64,000 nt of DNA from CAYJAD01 sp964368075 (GCA_964368075.1 CAYJAD010000009.1:1-64000), one strand, 5' to 3'. Positions 8,567-18,136 are shown, counted from the stretch's first letter. Numbers and translations: made by a program. Notes: generated by a model from the letters alone, not told the origin.

Positions 8567-8803
8567 CTATAATCTATTTACTTTAGTTCCCGCATAGGTA
8601 AAATTCCCTTTAACCATGCTAAAAAAAGTACCTTTATCAATACCAATAGGCCTGCCACAAAGGCACCATATTTTCCCATCACGTTCTTGGGTATCGAACA
8701 TTTTAGAAATACGCTCTTTATGACAACGCACTACTTCGCCTTGCCCTAACTTTTCGTATTTCCACAACTTACGTCTACACGCTGCACATTTTATTGTTAA
8801 CAT
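8567..8803 (-). CDS. Small zinc-ribbon-like protein of unknown function
   Basis: 78 residues from the ATG at 8803; upstream in-frame codons give only an AT-rich hydrophobic extension. The protein begins MLTIKCAACRRKLWKYEK and carries CxxC (CAAC), an isolated Cys (VVRCHKE) and a C-terminal CLC followed by GRPIGIDKGTFFSM. This four-cysteine pattern suggests a small metal-binding ribbon. It is codon-clean over its length and lies alone on the minus strand. No function is assigned. Confidence 0.55.
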   Translation of the reverse strand: MLTIKCAACRRKLWKYEKLGQGEVVRCHKERISKMFDTQERDGKIWCLCGRPIGIDKGTFFSMVKGNFTYAGTKVNRL

Positions 8804-9084
8804 TCGAAAAATATACGTAAAGTATAAAAAATATGCAATACACATCTAATAAACATCTTGCCAAATATCTCATGCCATCTCAACAAAAGACGTACATATT
8901 CACTTGAAGCCTGCTAAAAAGTAGCGTACAGTGCCCTCGTGGTTGCTGCAGGGTAAGGGCTCACAGCGAAAAACCTATTATAATTCACATAATCTTGATT
9001 GACTCACAAGCCTAGACAAGATGACTTACGCTTACTTCGTTAAAAGGTAATTCCCCTTTTAACAGGCCTTAAGGAAAATATCTC

Positions 9085-9333
9085 ATGAACTTCATTCCAG
9101 AACATGTCTGCTCAAAACTCATTACTTTTGAAATATCCGATGACTTAACCGTGCATGATGTCGCTTTTGTGCGTGGTTGTGCTGGTAATGCTTTGGGTAT
9201 AGCAGCCCTTGTAGAAGGCAGACCTGCTCAAGAAGTTATCGCTTGCCTTCGCGGTATTCGCTGCGGAGATAGACCAACCTCTTGCCCCGATCAATTGGCG
9301 CGTGCATTACACCAAGCTATTCAATCGCATTAA
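9085..9333 (+). CDS. TSCPD domain-containing protein (TIGR03905-like)
   Basis: 82 residues matching the small family named for its TSCPDQLARAL motif (here near residues 67-77). The fold is the one found as an extension of some B12-dependent ribonucleotide reductases and as a stand-alone protein. Four cysteines (CSK, RGCAGN, ACLRGIRCG, TSCPD) could bind metal. SD TTAAGGAAAA precedes the ATG. It is convergent with the glycosyltransferase, 3 bp away. Function unknown. Confidence 0.8.
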   Translation: MNFIPEHVCSKLITFEISDDLTVHDVAFVRGCAGNALGIAALVEGRPAQEVIACLRGIRCGDRPTSCPDQLARALHQAIQSH

Positions 9334-9336
9334 TAA

Positions 9337-10617
9337 TTATGCTTTGTTTTTTTGTGGGGTATACTTAGAAAAAAGCTGACACATGGTGTCAATATTTGTA
9401 GATGAATCAAAAAGGGTATCTACCAATGTCTTTGCATTGGCTGCCATGCGTAAGGCATGTTCTCTATCTTGCCATAGAGCGCGCATGGCATGGGCTAAGG
9501 CAGGGGCATCACGTTGTGGCACAAGGTACCCTGTTTCGCCATGTTTTATCACATCGCCCATGCTGGCCACTTGCGTCCCTATAACGGGTAAGCTATGGCA
9601 CATGGCTTCAATAACCACGGTAGGCAAACCATCAGAAAATCCTGTACCTTCTTCTACCACACTGGGCATAACCAGCATATCGCTTTCTAAAATAGCTTGA
9701 GATATGGCATCGTGGGCAACAAAGCCCAGCATAGTTACATGTTGCTCAAGCCCTAAGTGTTTCATTTGCTGTTGCAACTCTTGCATAAGGTCCCCAGAGC
9801 CTGCAATAGATACACGCATGTCTATACCCTCACGCACCAATTGAGCCACAGCATCTAAAAGATACCTAAAGCCTTTTTGTTCCACCAAGCGCCCTATGGC
9901 CAAAACATTATACGGTTCTTGCATAGGTACTTGAGCAGCATTGCAAGCAGGTAAGGTTGCTACATTGTAGACTAAATGTAACTTATCCTGTTCCGCCGCT
10001 GATAAATAGGAAGCCATGTGTGGAATATTTGAAGAAGAATCAGCCCGAGCAAAGGCGCAAGCCGCAAGTTTTTCTTGTAAAAAGCCATCGGGAGGGCTTA
10101 CGTCTCTGGCTCTAGCTGTAAAAGAATACGCTATCCCCTCAAGTTTATGAGCCACATATGCTGCTGTGGCAGGGCCATTGGCCCAAGCGGCATGAATATG
10201 TTCTATGCCCAATTCTTTACAACGCTCTGCCACATAAAAACCCGCAACGGCGGCCCAGAGATTTTCCGCATACATTTCTTTATCACGCCAACGCCGAAAA
10301 AGAATATCCTTCAGGAGCAAAAAACATTTTTGAGGGGATTTTCTAAATCGACGCCAAAGTGCCGCCAAAATATTTCCAAAAGCTGAAATACCCATATGCT
10401 CTACAGGGATAGCAATATTTTGCATATGTGGAGCCAAATTTTTTGTTTTAGAACCATACAGACTAAGCACATGCACAGGCAAATTCCGCTTATAAAGCGC
10501 ATCGACTTCATAAAAAACAAAAGTTTCTGATGGCAATGGAAACCACAAAGACACATACAACACACGCGGAAAAGGGGGTGTTTGTGTTGTGTCTTTATCG
10601 GTACTGTGCAAAGTCAT
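9337..10617 (-). CDS. Glycosyltransferase family 4
   Basis: 426 residues with the GT-B fold. The N-terminal domain starts VLYVSLWFPLPSETFVFYEVDALYKRN, and the C-terminal GT4 signature is visible as LAIGRLVEQKGFRYLLDAVA, then GFVAHDAISQAILESDMLVMPSVVEEGTGFSDGLPTVVIEAMCHSLPVIGT with the EGTGFSDGLP nucleotide-sugar site. Such enzymes add sugars in exopolysaccharide, LPS or glycolipid synthesis. The N-terminus resembles colanic-acid-type transferases. It is not in a polysaccharide cluster, so acceptor and pathway are open. Confidence 0.88.
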   Translation of the reverse strand: MTLHSTDKDTTQTPPFPRVLYVSLWFPLPSETFVFYEVDALYKRNLPVHVLSLYGSKTKNLAPHMQNIAIPVEHMGISAFGNILAALWRRFRKSPQKCFLLLKDILFRRWRDKEMYAENLWAAVAGFYVAERCKELGIEHIHAAWANGPATAAYVAHKLEGIAYSFTARARDVSPPDGFLQEKLAACAFARADSSSNIPHMASYLSAAEQDKLHLVYNVATLPACNAAQVPMQEPYNVLAIGRLVEQKGFRYLLDAVAQLVREGIDMRVSIAGSGDLMQELQQQMKHLGLEQHVTMLGFVAHDAISQAILESDMLVMPSVVEEGTGFSDGLPTVVIEAMCHSLPVIGTQVASMGDVIKHGETGYLVPQRDAPALAHAMRALWQDREHALRMAANAKTLVDTLFDSSTNIDTMCQLFSKYTPQKNKA

Positions 10618-10813
10618 ACTTTATCCAAAACAAAAATGTTAAATGCAATGCATGCAAATTGTCCCTATATAAATGTTTTGTGCACAGACAAAACACGTGG
10701 CATTAGCAAATAAAGGGTAAAAATTTTTCCCACACATTGCTCATTTAGGGTGCAACAAGAGGTCAATATTATAGCTGTATAGCATCAAGGCGTCAATGAA
10801 ATTACAACAAACT

Positions 10814-10842
10814 AAAAAAAGAGGAACTTAGAAAAGTTCCTC
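10814..10842 (-). terminator. Intrinsic terminator of the chemoreceptor gene
   Basis: On the minus strand: GAGGAACTT-TTCT-AAGTTCCTC followed by seven T. It lies about 100 bp past the stop codon of the chemoreceptor gene. The remaining 10618-10939 sequence is AT-rich promoter and trailer space with nothing else evident. Confidence 0.8.
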
Positions 10843-10939
10843 TCAGAGTTCACATCACAGAGATGAGCGAAAACCTATACATAAACAGTCTATATGCGTC
10901 GATGCTGAAAAACGTATTTCCACATTTTTTCAATGTCGC

Positions 10940-13167
10940 CTAACTATTTTTCAAGTTTTCTATAATTTTAGAAAGCTCTTGCGTTTGCAAAGAAAGTTCT
11001 TGCACAGCAAGTGACGCTTCTTGCATAGCAATGCTCGTGCTGCCAGCAATATTATTAATCTGTTCTATGGCAGAGTTCATTTCACTGACTGTGGCAGATT
11101 GTTCTTCGCTGGCTGTAGCAATGGCGCGCACATCACTGGCACTATTTTCTGTTATTTCAAGAATCGTTTGCAGAGCTTCTCCGCTCATATTAGCAAGCTT
11201 TGTGGCTTCTTCAATACCGCTTACAGAAATATCCACCTGCTTAACATTGCTCTCTGTACTGCTTTGAATGGCTGAAATGGCATTAGCTACATCTGAGGTA
11301 GAAGAAATAGTTTTTTCTGCCAATTTACGCACTTCATCGGCCACAACCGCAAAGCCTCTACCGGCTTCACCGGCGCGCGCAGCTTCAATGGCGGCATTTA
11401 AAGCAAGTAAGTTAGTTTGATCTGCAATATCAGAGATAACCCCCATGACTGTAGTGATGGATTGTGCATGCTCAGCAAGGGCATTCATGTTTTTACGCAA
11501 GACCATGGAATCTTCCTGCACTCTTGTAATGGAAGTTTTGCATCTTTCTGTTATTTCTGCCCCGTGCAAAGCTTTTTCTTTTGCGCTTTCAGTAAGCTCT
11601 GCACTAGAGCCGGAGTTTCTGGCCACATCAATAATAGTGGTATTCATTTCTTCCATGGCCGCTGCAGTATGGGTAATACGATGCGCTTGCTCTTGCGCGC
11701 TTTGCGAAGAAATTTCTACTTGCGTCGCCAATCTTTGTGATGCAGAGGCCACCACATTAACGACGCCCTCCAATTGATGCGCCGCATCAAGCAAACCTTC
11801 ACGACGCGCCTTACCTGCAGCTTCTGCAGCCTCAAAGGCTTTTTGCTTGGCTTCTTCTGCTTCGTTTACAGCTCTTTGTGCTTCCGCAGTGGCGCTTTTA
11901 GCTTCGCTCACCATCTGAGCCAAGTTTACAATCATAGAACGCAAACCTATGACCATAGTTGAAATTTCGTCGCCACGTTTAATTCCCGCTTCAATACCGC
12001 GCTCATGCTCAGCGGTTAGCTCTAAATTACCCGCTGCCACATAGGTAGCAATCTTGGCACCGTTACTCATGGCAGAGGCAATACCTTTAGCCACCATGAA
12101 AATAACTATACTTGCAATAACAGCAATAGCAAAAGCAAGAATTAGAATTTCATATATAAGTGCTGTTGCATCGGCAAGCAGTTCAGAAACAGGCGTATCA
12201 ATGATGACATACCAGTCTACTGTGGGAACATGGGCAAAAAAGCCTATCATCTCTTCTCCCTCAAAGGTATACAAAGAGGATCCGTTTTTCTGAGAAGCAA
12301 TATAGGCACTTTGTGGTTCTGAGGAATCATCTGTTCCCACAAATTCAGATTCTATATCCATAATAACTGTAAACTTAGAATCATATACATAGGGAGACAT
12401 ATTCGGCGTTAAAGCAATGGAGCCTACAGAATTTTTATTTAAAGAAGCAAGATCTATATTAAAAATAAGAGCGCCTATGGTACGCCCATTTTCGTTGATT
12501 GGCGCTCCCACAAAAGCACTGTATCTTCCAGTTTCCCGAGACTTTCTTACTTCTACATAATTTTGCCCCTGCAAAGCTTTTTTTACAGATTCATAATTTG
12601 CGGTATTATTACCAATACGACTTTCTGTAGTATGTACTATCACGTTTCCTTCTGTATCTGTAATAAAACCGGAATATATATCTCTATATTCTTGCGCCAT
12701 TTTTGAAAGATATTTTACAAGAACTTGCCTAAGCTCCTTATGCTCTTCAGTGGTAATACCTTGCGCTTCTTCAATAACAAATTTTCTAAAGGTAGAAATA
12801 CTACCTGTAGAGTTAGCTGTATTTATAACATAACTCATAATATTATTTAATTCACTGGCTTGCACACGTGCAAGTTCTTGCACTTGTAANNNNNNNNNNN
12901 NNNNNNNNNNNNNNNNNNNNNNNNNNNNNNNNNNNNNNNNNNNNNNNNNNNNNNNNNNNNNNNNNNNNNNNNNNNNNNNNNNNNNNNNNTCATAATATTA
13001 TTTAATTCACTGGCTTGCACACGTGCAAGTTCTTGCACTTGTAAACGTGCAGTTGCCATGGAATCAGCTCTCACTTGTATTCCTGAAAAAACAGCTAAGG
13101 CCACAAGTCCAATAATTGCAGGTGCTAAAATATAAAGCATCATTTTTGCCAATAAATTCAAGCGCAT
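10940..13167 (-). CDS. Methyl-accepting chemotaxis protein (interrupted by an assembly gap)
   Basis: Transmembrane chemoreceptor. The N-terminus has a membrane helix (LLAKMMLYILAPAIIGLVALAVFSG), then a Cache-type periplasmic sensor, a second membrane helix near EILILAFAIAVIASIVIFMVA, a HAMP-like stretch, a coiled coil and the MA signalling domain with the hairpin tip IADQTNLLALNAAIEAARAGE. The 100-N run with its 55-bp duplicated flanks splits it. Removing the N run and one duplicate copy (155 bp) leaves 2073 nt, exactly 691 codons, giving a continuous 690-residue protein. GGGAG precedes the ATG. It probably controls a CheA-linked flagellar system located elsewhere. Confidence 0.93.
12835..13044. 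other. Assembly gap (100 N) flanked by an exact 55-bp duplication
   Basis: The N run covers 12890-12989. The 55 bases before it (12835-12889) are identical to the 55 after it (12990-13044). Two contig ends sharing a k-mer-sized overlap were scaffolded with a default gap instead of being merged. The duplication is an artefact, not biology. Confidence 0.9.
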
Positions 13168-13742
13168 TTTATCTCCCTATTTGATGTATTCTTTTGAAAA
13201 CAACGTCTTTACCTTATACATTGCTGTCAGGTACGCCTTTTTACCTATTTAGTAAAAATTTCTCTTGGTTTTGTAGTTCAACCCCAGAGCATATCCCTTA
13301 CAAAAAAACGACATTGTTATTTGTAGACATTGCCTAGCAACGTGTTGAAAAATATCTTTCATGAAAAATCAATTTCCACAACACAGTGTTTCGCTGCCTA
13401 TTTTTGCAACAAATTGTCAAGTTCATATTGTATTTCGGTACAGTATTATAAAAGTTTAGCTTTGAATACCTATTTATTATGTTAAAATATTATTTTTGCC
13501 ACTCCTTAATGAGTTTTTCTTAAAAGCTGCTACAGAAAAACTCTACTATTTGCATTTATAGCAAAACATACTCAATGCTGCTTAATACGCTTTTTTCCTA
13601 GTACACTACTTTTACTCAGAGCGCTGTCTAAAATTACACAAAGTAAATTACTAAGAATTACAATCCTCTCCTACTTTTTATACACAGGAATAATTTTTTT
13701 GCTCTTACGAAAATTCTTTGAAAAAAAGCTTGCAATTAAATT
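13168..13742. other. Intergenic region between divergent chemoreceptor and flavodoxin genes
   Basis: About 575 bp of strongly AT-rich sequence holding the two divergent promoter regions. I see no ORF with coding character, no stable hairpin and no repeat apart from the Fur-like site at its right end. A short CGTGTTGAAAA motif near 13342 echoes the dispersed CATTTTCAACACG repeat in inverse. Confidence 0.5.
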
Positions 13743-13757
13743 TGATATTCAATATCA
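13743..13757 (+). promoter_or_regulatory. Fur-box-like operator upstream of flavodoxin
   Basis: TGATATT-C-AATATCA is a perfect 7-1-7 inverted repeat, the core layout of Fur binding sites (TGATAAT-n-ATTATCA type). It ends 45 bp before the flavodoxin start. Flavodoxins that replace ferredoxin under iron limitation are classic Fur targets, so iron repression is a reasonable inference. Confidence 0.55.
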
Positions 13758-13802
13758 TTTTCAAGTCTAGCCGATTAGACACAATTTTAATAAGGAGATT
13801 TT

Positions 13803-14249
13803 ATGAAAAAAGCTTTAATTGTCTACGGATCCACCACAGGAAACACTGAATTTGTAGCTTCTTACATCGAAAAGCAATTGGCCGCCGAAGGCTATGCTGT
13901 AACTAATGAAAGTGCAGACAGTGTTTCTGCCAGCGGATTGTGCGATGATTATGAGTTAATACTCTTTGGTTGCTCCACTTGGGGCGAAGATGAAATTGAG
14001 CTGCAAGACGATTTCATACCGCTTTTTGACGATTTTGATAACATCAACGCCAAAGGCAAAAACACCGCTGTTTTTGGTTGTGGCGATAGCTCCTATACCT
14101 TTTTTTGTGGCGCAGTAGATGCCATTGAACAAAAGCTTACTTCCATGGGTGCAGAAGTTTTAGATACATTAAAAATTGATGGTGACCCCCAGTCTGAAAA
14201 GGGAGCCATTGACGAGTTTATGCAAAAGGTTCTTGCCTCTGCTAAATAG
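13803..14249 (+). CDS. Flavodoxin
   Basis: 148 residues, the exact size of the short-chain Desulfovibrio flavodoxin and highly similar to it. The FMN phosphate loop is GSTTGNTE near residues 9-16, the isoalloxazine loops are CSTWGEDEIELQDDF near 58-72 and CGDSSYTFFCGAVDAIE near 94-110. It carries low-potential electrons in the cytoplasm, substituting for ferredoxin. A strong SD (AAGGAG) lies upstream and a Fur-like palindrome sits in the promoter, so expression is probably raised by iron starvation. The next gene follows after 165 bp on the same strand. Confidence 0.97.
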   Translation: MKKALIVYGSTTGNTEFVASYIEKQLAAEGYAVTNESADSVSASGLCDDYELILFGCSTWGEDEIELQDDFIPLFDDFDNINAKGKNTAVFGCGDSSYTFFCGAVDAIEQKLTSMGAEVLDTLKIDGDPQSEKGAIDEFMQKVLASAK

Positions 14250-14414
14250 CGAGCCTTGATTAGGTACATTGCTGTATTTATAAAATATGGATTTTGTAAT
14301 ATAAATACTAAGGTAAAAACTCCTCTCTCTTACTTTATGCTTTGTATGGCAGAAAATACAGCAATGTACTTATATTTTGATTCATCAACTTTACACGAGT
14401 TTAAGGAGCATATT

Positions 14415-14810
14415 ATGCAACAAGCTTTCACCATGTCCATGCGCAAAAGCATCACCGGCGTACATATTACTCTTGCCGGAAGTTTTAACCAGCAGCATAA
14501 AGAAAATTTTTCTGCGCTCATTAGTGAAGCCCACAGCGAAAATGCACGAATTTTTTTAGATGTGCGCCAGCTTGCCCCCATGAAGGATTCTTATTGCCAA
14601 ACATTTAAAAAATGTTACGCGCATATTCCCTCACGTAATTTATACTTCAAAGGAAAACAAGGCATAGAACTGGGACACCAGGGTAACAGAGTGCTTTTTA
14701 TGAAAGAAGATTCTTGTAAGTGTGCCGGAGCGTGTAAATCATGTGCATGCCAAAATAGAGCCAAAAATCGCAATGAAAAATATGATTTTTTGAAGAAAAA
14801 AGCCCAATAA
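14415..14810 (+). CDS. Small protein with STAS-like core and Cys-rich tail
   Basis: 131 residues from the ATG at 14415, chosen because TTAAGGAG lies just upstream; a longer in-frame extension to 14256 has no such signal. The body has a strand-helix pattern resembling a STAS domain (GVHITLAGSFNQQHKENFSALISEA, then ARIFLDVRQLAPM). This is a weak resemblance, not an assignment. The C-terminus carries CKCAGACKSCACQ, six cysteines in a row of close pairs typical of metal-binding tails, followed by a basic end. It shares the flavodoxin transcription direction and the terminator at 14852-14901, so it may belong to the same iron or metal response. Confidence 0.65.
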   Translation: MQQAFTMSMRKSITGVHITLAGSFNQQHKENFSALISEAHSENARIFLDVRQLAPMKDSYCQTFKKCYAHIPSRNLYFKGKQGIELGHQGNRVLFMKEDSCKCAGACKSCACQNRAKNRNEKYDFLKKKAQ

Positions 14811-14851
14811 AAAAAACCCTACCTTTCATTTGAAAAGAACGCGGGTTGCAC

Positions 14852-14901
14852 ATCAAATAAAAATCCCCTACATAAAATTATGTAGGGGATTTTTATTTGA
14901 T
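14852..14901. terminator. Perfect 24-bp-stem bidirectional terminator
   Basis: A 24-bp arm (14852-14875) and its exact complement (14878-14901) with a 2-nt loop. The GC core CCCCTAC/GTAGGGG is flanked by A- and T-rich segments on both sides. It lies between the convergent Cys-tail gene and the VWA operon and can terminate both. Confidence 0.9.
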
Positions 14902-14942
14902 AACTCAGTATTATTTTATTTTTTATAAAACCCCGCTACACA

Positions 14943-15422
14943 TTACATCACTGCATTACCACGCTTAGCAAAGTTCAGAAATTTTTCTGCAAAAACCGTG
15001 GGTGCAATGGTCTGCGTAGCCGTTCCGGATAAGCTCAAAAAGGCTGTTTCATCCATGGCTTTACTGGCATGAGCATTGGCAAGCTCTGTTTCAAATGCCT
15101 CGCGCAACAATTTAAAAGATTCCTCTACCTCAGGGTAGCTATTATCTTCGCGCCAAGGCAAGCGAATACTTTGGCCCCACATATTACCTTTATGAGACAC
15201 TAACGAAAGGCGATAAAAGCCCTTTAATTGCGCATTTTCTGCCCTTTCAAACTCTTGAGGATAACAATGCTCCTGCCACGAATCTAAAGGTTCAGGAATG
15301 GTAGATTTTATAACAATGGGAGGGAGTGCCAATTCTTTTTCAAATTTTTCTACTACAAAAGAATAGTACAAGGTGGGGCGAAGGTTGCCGGCTTTTTTTG
15401 TGATTTTCCATTCAATTTTCAT
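14943..15422 (-). CDS. Conserved-looking protein of unknown function, third gene of MoxR/VWA operon
   Basis: 159 residues from the ATG at 15422, which has GAGGAG about 9 nt upstream; a longer start at 15437 would overlap the preceding gene. I do not recognise a domain. The sequence is soluble, with a basic N-terminus (MKIEWKITKKAGNLRPTLYYSF) and Trp-rich middle (GNMWGQSIRLPWRED). It starts 4 bp after the VWA gene and ends before the shared terminator, so it is almost certainly made together with the MoxR ATPase and the VWA protein and may be a substrate, adaptor or inhibitor of them. Confidence 0.7.
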   Translation of the reverse strand: MKIEWKITKKAGNLRPTLYYSFVVEKFEKELALPPIVIKSTIPEPLDSWQEHCYPQEFERAENAQLKGFYRLSLVSHKGNMWGQSIRLPWREDNSYPEVEESFKLLREAFETELANAHASKAMDETAFLSLSGTATQTIAPTVFAEKFLNFAKRGNAVM

Positions 15423-15426
15423 AAAA

Positions 15427-16830
15427 CTACTCCTCAAAGTCTTTTTCTAACATCTGTATGCATTGCCCAAAGGGGGGCATGTGTTCCATTTTTTTAGAAG
15501 CTATCCATAACACCGGATAGTCAGGTTCTTGCGGAAAATCCACACATTCAAAATCTGTAAACCAAAGCAAGCAGGCAGGGTGTACACCTTCTTTTTCAAG
15601 ATAAGCCGGAATATTTTTATAGCTTGTCCCGCCGCCGCCATGCACCATAAGTCGAAGCGGCCTATCTGCTCTGGTATATTGATCATGCTTTTGCACCACA
15701 GTGTCATGATACATGACAAAAAGTGTGGTATCATAGCTTTCTAAAATATTTTCCAGCTCTGTGCAAAAGATTGCCAGCATATCTGTATCAATGGAGCCAG
15801 ACGCATCTATGGCCAAGGCAAGAGTGGGAATGCGCGGCTCTAGTCGTGAAGGCAAATAAATATCTTGTGAAATATAGCGCCTATTAGGCATGGACCACGA
15901 ATAGTCACCGTCAAAACAGTACTCTATAAAACGCTGCAAAAGGCTTTGCCAGTCCAACTTTGGACGTATGCGCGTATGGTACAAGCGCAGTAAGCCTAAG
16001 GGAATATCGCCATGTCCTTCGGCACTGTGCATGGCTTGAGTGAGCTGAATAAGCGCTTCTTCCTCTGCCCTACGCTCATTTTCTTTACTCTGTTGCGCCA
16101 TAAGAGGATGATCACGAATTTCACCGAAAAAATCGCCACTTTTGCCATCTTCACTCAAACTATCAGAGGCGCTATTGCCCTTCGTCTGCACCAATTCTTC
16201 CTGCTCTTGCGCGTCATCTTTTTTTTCACCTTGCGCCTTTTTTTCTTGATGCTCTTGCCCTTCCGTTTCTTGAGAATCTTCTACATGCCCACTAGAGGCA
16301 TTGTCCGTATTGGCATCGGTTTGTTCTGAAGTTAAAGCTTCTTGTGCTCCGCCGTGCACATCATGATCTGTCATTTTCGCTAGCAGCGTATAAATTTCAT
16401 CTACACTTTTTTCATCGTATTGCGGATCATGTTCAAAATACACTTCAGACAAGACAAAACCGGCTTCTTTAAGTAAGCTGTTAATGGCATAGTCACAGGC
16501 TCTATTCCAAAGTTTTTCATCTCTCCCTTGGCGACGCAAATGGTGATTGCACGCAATATGTAAAATTTCATGGGCTTGCGCGGCCTGCAGTTGATCTTCT
16601 GACAGCACAGAAATAAATTGCGGATTAAAAGCAAGGGTTTTTCCATCTGTCCACAAATTAGCGCATTGTGAATCGGCTTTTAATTGTAATTTCAAAGCCA
16701 AAGAACCAAAAAAAGGATGCGAAAAAAGCAAATGAGCACGAGCTTTTTGCATGCGCGCTAAAGCCTGTGCTTCCAAAGCTTTTTGTGCATCCTTAGATGA
16801 AAGAGAAGGTTTTTCTTGTAAGCTTGTCAT
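15427..16830 (-). CDS. VWA-like protein with putative metallopeptidase N-terminal domain (DUF2201 type)
   Basis: 467 residues. The N-terminal part carries an HExxH zinc motif, H87-E-I-L-H91, in AHEILHIACNHHLRR. The middle (about 160-235) is an acidic, Gln/Glu-rich low-complexity linker. The C-terminal part is a VWA-like domain with a MIDAS-type DASGS starting at D342, a conserved GGGGTSY and a WFTDFE strand. This matches the pair of domains described as DUF2201 N-terminal peptidase-like and VWA-like. Such proteins are typically operonic with a MoxR ATPase, which is present 3 bp upstream. Together they are thought to act as chaperone/insertase-like assemblies; the target here is unknown. Confidence 0.85.
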   Translation of the reverse strand: MTSLQEKPSLSSKDAQKALEAQALARMQKARAHLLFSHPFFGSLALKLQLKADSQCANLWTDGKTLAFNPQFISVLSEDQLQAAQAHEILHIACNHHLRRQGRDEKLWNRACDYAINSLLKEAGFVLSEVYFEHDPQYDEKSVDEIYTLLAKMTDHDVHGGAQEALTSEQTDANTDNASSGHVEDSQETEGQEHQEKKAQGEKKDDAQEQEELVQTKGNSASDSLSEDGKSGDFFGEIRDHPLMAQQSKENERRAEEEALIQLTQAMHSAEGHGDIPLGLLRLYHTRIRPKLDWQSLLQRFIEYCFDGDYSWSMPNRRYISQDIYLPSRLEPRIPTLALAIDASGSIDTDMLAIFCTELENILESYDTTLFVMYHDTVVQKHDQYTRADRPLRLMVHGGGGTSYKNIPAYLEKEGVHPACLLWFTDFECVDFPQEPDYPVLWIASKKMEHMPPFGQCIQMLEKDFEE

Positions 16831-16833
16831 GGT

Positions 16834-17826
16834 TTACATAAGCACATGGGAATGTTTTTGCGCCCACTGCATAAAGGGTTCCGTATGCACAATGCTTTCA
16901 TCTTTACACACTGCTGTGCGTAATAACAACACAGAAAACTCTGGCGGTAACCGCAATGCATATTGCACTATTTTATCTATATTTTGGCTATCGGCTTTGG
17001 CACCTAAAGCTTCGCAAATGGCATAAAGTGTGGCGGGTTCTGGGGAAATTTCTATCTGTGTGGGCATGGCCAATATGCTTTCCATGGTGGGCAGCTCGCG
17101 CCAAATTCGCAAAAAGCCAATAAATTCTGTAGCCGCTGTCATACCTATGGTGCCTTGAAACAACTCATATTCAACTTCAGGCTCCAAAGATGTTTTTAAC
17201 ATATGCGACACGAATTCCCATGAACGCGGCGAAGCAAAAGCCTTGCTGGCTGACTGTGGATCAAAGTCGTGTAATAGCATGGGTCTAAAGCGTAAAAACG
17301 CAAGAACTTCTTGTGAAATCTGTGCTTTTTCTGCCCATAAAAGCCAATCATCCGTAGAGGTTTGCATATTAATATGCACCATGCGATTGGCTAAGGCTGT
17401 GGGCATTCTGTGAGTTACAGAGCGATCTTTTTCACCATTACCTGCTGCAATGACAGTCCAACCTTGAGGCAATACATATTCCCCAATGCGTCTGTCCAAC
17501 ACAAGCTGATAACAGGCGGCCTGCACCAAAGGCGGAGCGGCATTAAGTTCATCTAAAAAAACGATGCCTGCATCTTCGCTGTCTTCATGAGGCAAAAAAG
17601 AGGGAGGACACCACGTAGCCTGCCCTTGAGCATTGACACGAGGCAAGCCACGCAAGTCCACAGGATCTAGTAAAACAGCTCGTATATCAATGAGTTTTAA
17701 ATTTCTCTCTTTAGCCACTTGAGCAACAATTTGACTTTTGCCAATGCCTGGTGCTCCCCATAAAAAAACAGGTTGCTGAATTGTAATAAGCGTATGTAAT
17801 GCTGTTATAACTTGTAATGGATTCAC
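16834..17826 (-). CDS. MoxR-family AAA+ ATPase
   Basis: 330 residues. Walker A GAPGIGKS at residues 24-31, Walker B IVFLDELN around D92-E93, and the arginine-bearing region HRMPTALANRMVHI make a MoxR-type AAA+ ATPase. MoxR proteins work with VWA partners to remodel or metallate other proteins. It is the first gene of the three-gene minus-strand operon, with SD GAGGAG upstream and a 3-bp gap to the VWA gene. The upstream region to 18194 is AT-rich. Confidence 0.9.
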   Translation of the reverse strand: MNPLQVITALHTLITIQQPVFLWGAPGIGKSQIVAQVAKERNLKLIDIRAVLLDPVDLRGLPRVNAQGQATWCPPSFLPHEDSEDAGIVFLDELNAAPPLVQAACYQLVLDRRIGEYVLPQGWTVIAAGNGEKDRSVTHRMPTALANRMVHINMQTSTDDWLLWAEKAQISQEVLAFLRFRPMLLHDFDPQSASKAFASPRSWEFVSHMLKTSLEPEVEYELFQGTIGMTAATEFIGFLRIWRELPTMESILAMPTQIEISPEPATLYAICEALGAKADSQNIDKIVQYALRLPPEFSVLLLRTAVCKDESIVHTEPFMQWAQKHSHVLM

Positions 17827-18136
17827 TGCGCACTCCTCTTCTGAGAGCCCTACACAAGAAATTTTGATGTCATTTCATAAAATTTGCACACGATGTTGCA
17901 AAATAAAAAATGCGGTGCAGAGCTAAAAGGCACAAAATCAATTGCGATGTTCTTAATTTACACGAACCTCCATAATTCACATCACAGGCTATTCACGTAA
18001 ATGTATCTACCTTTGTACGGCCAAACAGCGAAGCAAAGCCACTCTTGATTTTTTGCACCTCTTACGTACATTTTTTAAAAATGAAAGTCAAACTCAAATT
18101 TAAAATCCACTCTTTCTCTTTCGTTTTTAAAACAAC
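17827..18136. other. Intergenic region upstream of the MoxR operon
   Basis: About 310 bp of AT-rich sequence between the MoxR start and the pyrR terminator. It must hold the operon promoter. I see no conserved motif or hairpin worth naming. Confidence 0.5.

Noticed and set aside
8412..8597. 61-codon plus-strand ORF after recR
   Set aside because: It is made of hairpin sequence and overlaps the end of the minus-strand zinc-ribbon gene; no coding character.
12835..13044. Genuine 55-bp tandem duplication or insertion in the chemoreceptor
   Set aside because: The duplicate flanks a 100-N default gap exactly and collapsing it restores the frame, so it is an assembly artefact.
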